This document shows, piece after piece, positions 61,756-64,000 of a DNA stretch of 64,000 nt. The position numbers and the translations under genes are program-made. This stretch comes from Sorex araneus (taxonomy: Eukaryota; Chordata; Mammalia; Eulipotyphla; Soricidae): assembly GCF_027595985.1 (NCBI RefSeq), contig NC_073302.1, positions 404,238,503-404,302,502 of the forward strand. Reading direction: 5' to 3'. Under the pieces are notes generated by a model. It made no database searches. It had not been told where the DNA came from and saw only the letters and a program-made list of their open reading frames with translations. Numbering within the stretch: position 1 is the first letter of the stretch; each line of letters starts with the position of its first letter.

Positions 61756-62544
61756 TTTTTTAAAATTTTTTAAATTTTATTGAATCACCATGAGATAGTT
61801 ACAAGCTTTCATTGTTTGGGTTACAGTCTCACAATGATCAAACACCCATCCCTCCACCAGTGCACATTCCCCACCACCAATATCCCGGGTATACACCCCT
61901 TCCCACCCTCCCCTGCCTCTAAGGCAGACAATATTCCCCATACTCTCTCTCTACTTTTGGGCATTATAGCTTGCAACACAGACACTGAGAAGTCATCATG
62001 TTTGGTCCATTATCTATTTTCAGCATGCATCTCCCATCCCAACTGGTTCCTCCAGCCAGCATTTTCTTAGTGATCCCTTCTCTATTCCATCTGCCTTCTT
62101 CCCTCTGCTCATGAAGCAGTCTTCCAGCTATGGGGCAATCCTCCTGGCCCCCTGTATCTACTGTCCTTGGGTGTCAGCCTCATATGATGCTACCCTACCA
62201 CAAATGAGTGCAGTCCCTCTATGTTTGTCCCTCTCTGTCTGACTCATTTCACTTAGCATGATACTCTCCATGTTTTTATAAGCAAATTTCATGACTTCAT
62301 CTCTCTTAACAGCTGCATAGTATTCCATTGTGTAGATGTACCAAAGTTTCTTTAACCAGTCATCTGTTTTAGGGCACTCGGGTTGTTTCCATATTTTGGC
62401 TATTGTGAACAGTGCTGCAGTGAATATATAGGTACATATGTCATTTCTACTGTGTTCTTTTGAATCCTCGGGATATATTCCCAGAAGTGGTATTGCGGGG
62501 TCATATGGAAGCTCAATTTCTAGTTTTTGAAGGACTGTCCATAT
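61756..62544 (-). mobile_element. L1, 5'-truncated: ORF2 end plus 3' UTR
   Basis: T-rich tail at 61749-61780, then 3' UTR to about 62160. ORF2p C-terminus on the minus strand (62544 down) with [10 protein letters not shown] and [16 protein letters not shown] readable. GGTAAACAAT at 61742 and 62545 is the TSD. Confidence 0.92.
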
Positions 62545-62561
62545 GGTAAACAATATCTTTT

Positions 62562-62835
62562 TAAAATTTTTTTTTATTTAGTCACCATGTGGAAAGTTAC
62601 AAAGTTTTCAGGTTTAAGTCTCAGTTATACAATGCTCAAACACCCATCCTTTCACCAGTGCACATATTCCACCACCAAGAATCACAGTATAGCTCCACCC
62701 CGTCCCTCCACACCCCTAGCCCCCCCCACACCCCTAGCCTCCCCCACATCCCTAGCCCCCCCCACCTGTGTAACTGATAAATTTCACTTTACTTTCACTT
62801 TGCATTCAATATTTCAACAAAACTCACTATTATTG
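62562..62835 (-). mobile_element. L1 3' end, second insertion at the same target
   Basis: TTTAGTCACCATGTGGAAAG to AACAAAACTCACTATTATTG. GGTAAACAATATCTT at 62545-62559 and 62836-62850 is a perfect 15-bp TSD. Same 3' UTR variant as 20765-21000, with a CCCCACACCCCTAG tandem run at about 62698-62765. Confidence 0.93.
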
Positions 62836-62850
62836 GGTAAACAATATCTT

Positions 62851-63517
62851 GATGTAGGAAATGAGTGCAAAGTAACCTGCAATGAGCACGCTCTAAGGAC
62901 TGTGCGCAATGCTGTTTGTTTTGATGACTGTGTTTCTGGCACCCTCTGAAATGTGTGCCAGAGGAGCAGCTCATTGGCCTCAGTCTAGTCTGGTCTTGGC
63001 TCCTTGGCAGGCCGGCAGTAATCTCAGCTGCACATCGCAACCCAGTGCTGACTCTCAGCAAGGCTTCAACTTGTGAGAACTGGCTTGAAAGAGAGAGGTA
63101 AGATGGTAATTGGTCAACTTTGGGGGGCCCCGCCCCTTCTTTCAGAAAGCCCCGCAGATTGATAGGCAGGGAGCCAAAGCTATTGTTCCAAAGTTTCCGC
63201 GGCCTTGACGACTCTTGGGCTCTGCCATCTGGTGATCTGAGGTGTAAAGATTTCTGAACTCTTAGAGCCCTTTGATGGGGCTACCAGCAGCCACATTTTC
63301 CATTCTGGGAACAATGCCACAGGGGCCACAGCCGCCCTCGCCCTCCCTCACCTAGAAGAGGAAGTGAATGCAGGCTGCATTGGAGGCATGTCCACAGAAG
63401 GCAAGAGCTAGGAAGACCGAAGCTTTCTTATCCTGGACTCCTGCTGGGGTCTCTTTGGCACACACTGTCATTCCCATACTTCTACACTTTGAGAATCAGT
63501 GTATGTCTTTTTGTGTT
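62851..63517. other. single-copy DNA, no gene seen
   Basis: CpG-containing patches near 63120-63200. No gene was recognised. Confidence 0.4.
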
Positions 63518-63690
63518 TGTCTTTTGTTTTTTGGATCTCACCTGGTTATGCCCAGGGGTTATTCCTGACTGCACTCAGGAATTACTTTGGGTGGTGTTCA
63601 AGGGACCATATAGGATGCCAGAGATCAGATCTGGGTCTGCTTCATGAAAGGCAAGTGCCTTACCTGCTGTACGATGTCTCCAGTACCAAA
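63518..63690 (-). mobile_element. Sor A SINE, old
   Basis: TTTTTTGGATCTCACCTGG to CGATGTCTCCAGTACC, inverted. Confidence 0.87.
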
Positions 63691-63797
63691 TCTGTACTTG
63701 TTTTACCTCTCTTATCCTGTCAGCCAAAGCAAACACAAATCACTGTTCCTTATACGAGTCCTGTCTCAGGCCCTTGAGTGCCAAGATTCCACGGTTG

Positions 63798-63962
63798 GGG
63801 CTGCAAGATAGATAATACAGCAGATAAGGCAGTTGCTTTGCAGACAGCTATCCTGGGTTGGATCCCTGGCACCACATGTGGTCCCCTGAGCACTGCCAGG
63901 AGTGATCTCCACACTCAGAGCCAGGAGTTAGCCCTGAGCACCACTAGACTGGACCCTCAAAA
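63798..63962 (+). mobile_element. Sor A SINE, old
   Basis: GGGGCTGCAAGATAGATAAT to GAGCACCACTAGACTGGACC, ending CTCAAAAG. Close to the window edge but apparently complete. Confidence 0.87.
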
Positions 63963-64000
63963 GATTTCCCTTAAATTGATTCAAAACTTGTCCCTGACTC

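Overview
This is nuclear DNA of a placental mammal, most likely a red-toothed shrew (Sorex or a close relative). The call rests on dozens of copies of one tRNA-derived SINE whose head reads GGGGCTGGAGCGATAGCACA and whose short form ends in TGTGACCCAAAAAGC plus poly(A). I recognise this as the Sor SINE of shrews. Shrew-type L1 3' ends, MIR, MLT1/MaLR and old L1 remnants also fit a eulipotyphlan genome. Nothing looks bacterial or viral-episomal, and there is no CRISPR array, rRNA or functional tRNA gene.

I found no intact protein-coding gene. The only recognisable gene-derived sequences are two processed retrocopies. One is SAP18 at about 26.98-27.60 kb (+), with two frameshifts and one stop. 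The other is RPS28 at about 57.40-57.74 kb (-), whose reading frame is open but whose ATG has become GTG. The other open frames are short and mostly run through SINEs, L1 or microsatellites. The window is best read as intergenic or intronic. One SINE-poor 3.1-kb block (15.3-18.4 kb), which begins near a strong-looking 3' splice site, is the best candidate for an exon or 3' UTR.

Terms used below. 'Sor A' is the common SINE: tRNA head, a body with the CCAGGAGTAATTCCTGAG-type motif, and a poly(A) tail. 'Sor B' shares the head but has a different body (GAGCCCGGCAAGCTACC type) and ends in short tandem repeats instead of poly(A). 'Ala-like' SINEs are a separate old group resembling rodent ID elements.

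Layout: 0-11 kb, SINE-dense with several L1 3' ends. 11-18.4 kb, mostly single-copy with a small SINE/L1 cluster at 14.2-15.3 kb. 18.6-24.6 kb, SINEs, L1 tails and an 80-bp duplication around an L1 tail. 24.66-28.1 kb, an antisense class II-like LTR split by a SINE and by an L1 with an apparent 3' transduction, followed by the SAP18 retrocopy. 28.8-31.4 kb, nested L1 and SINEs. 31.65-32.50 kb, a composite retro-insert with a perfect 15-bp target-site duplication (TSD). 32.8-51 kb, the SINE-dense core with a 421-nt polypurine tract and an MLT1 piece. 52.4-53.7 kb, a second LTR of the same family with tandem repeats. 54-59.7 kb, more single-copy DNA, a 57-bp palindrome and the RPS28 retrocopy. 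59.8-62.9 kb, two stacks of minus-strand retro-insertions that reuse the same targets. The organising process throughout is L1-driven retrotransposition. The Sor B elements may use a different partner LINE.
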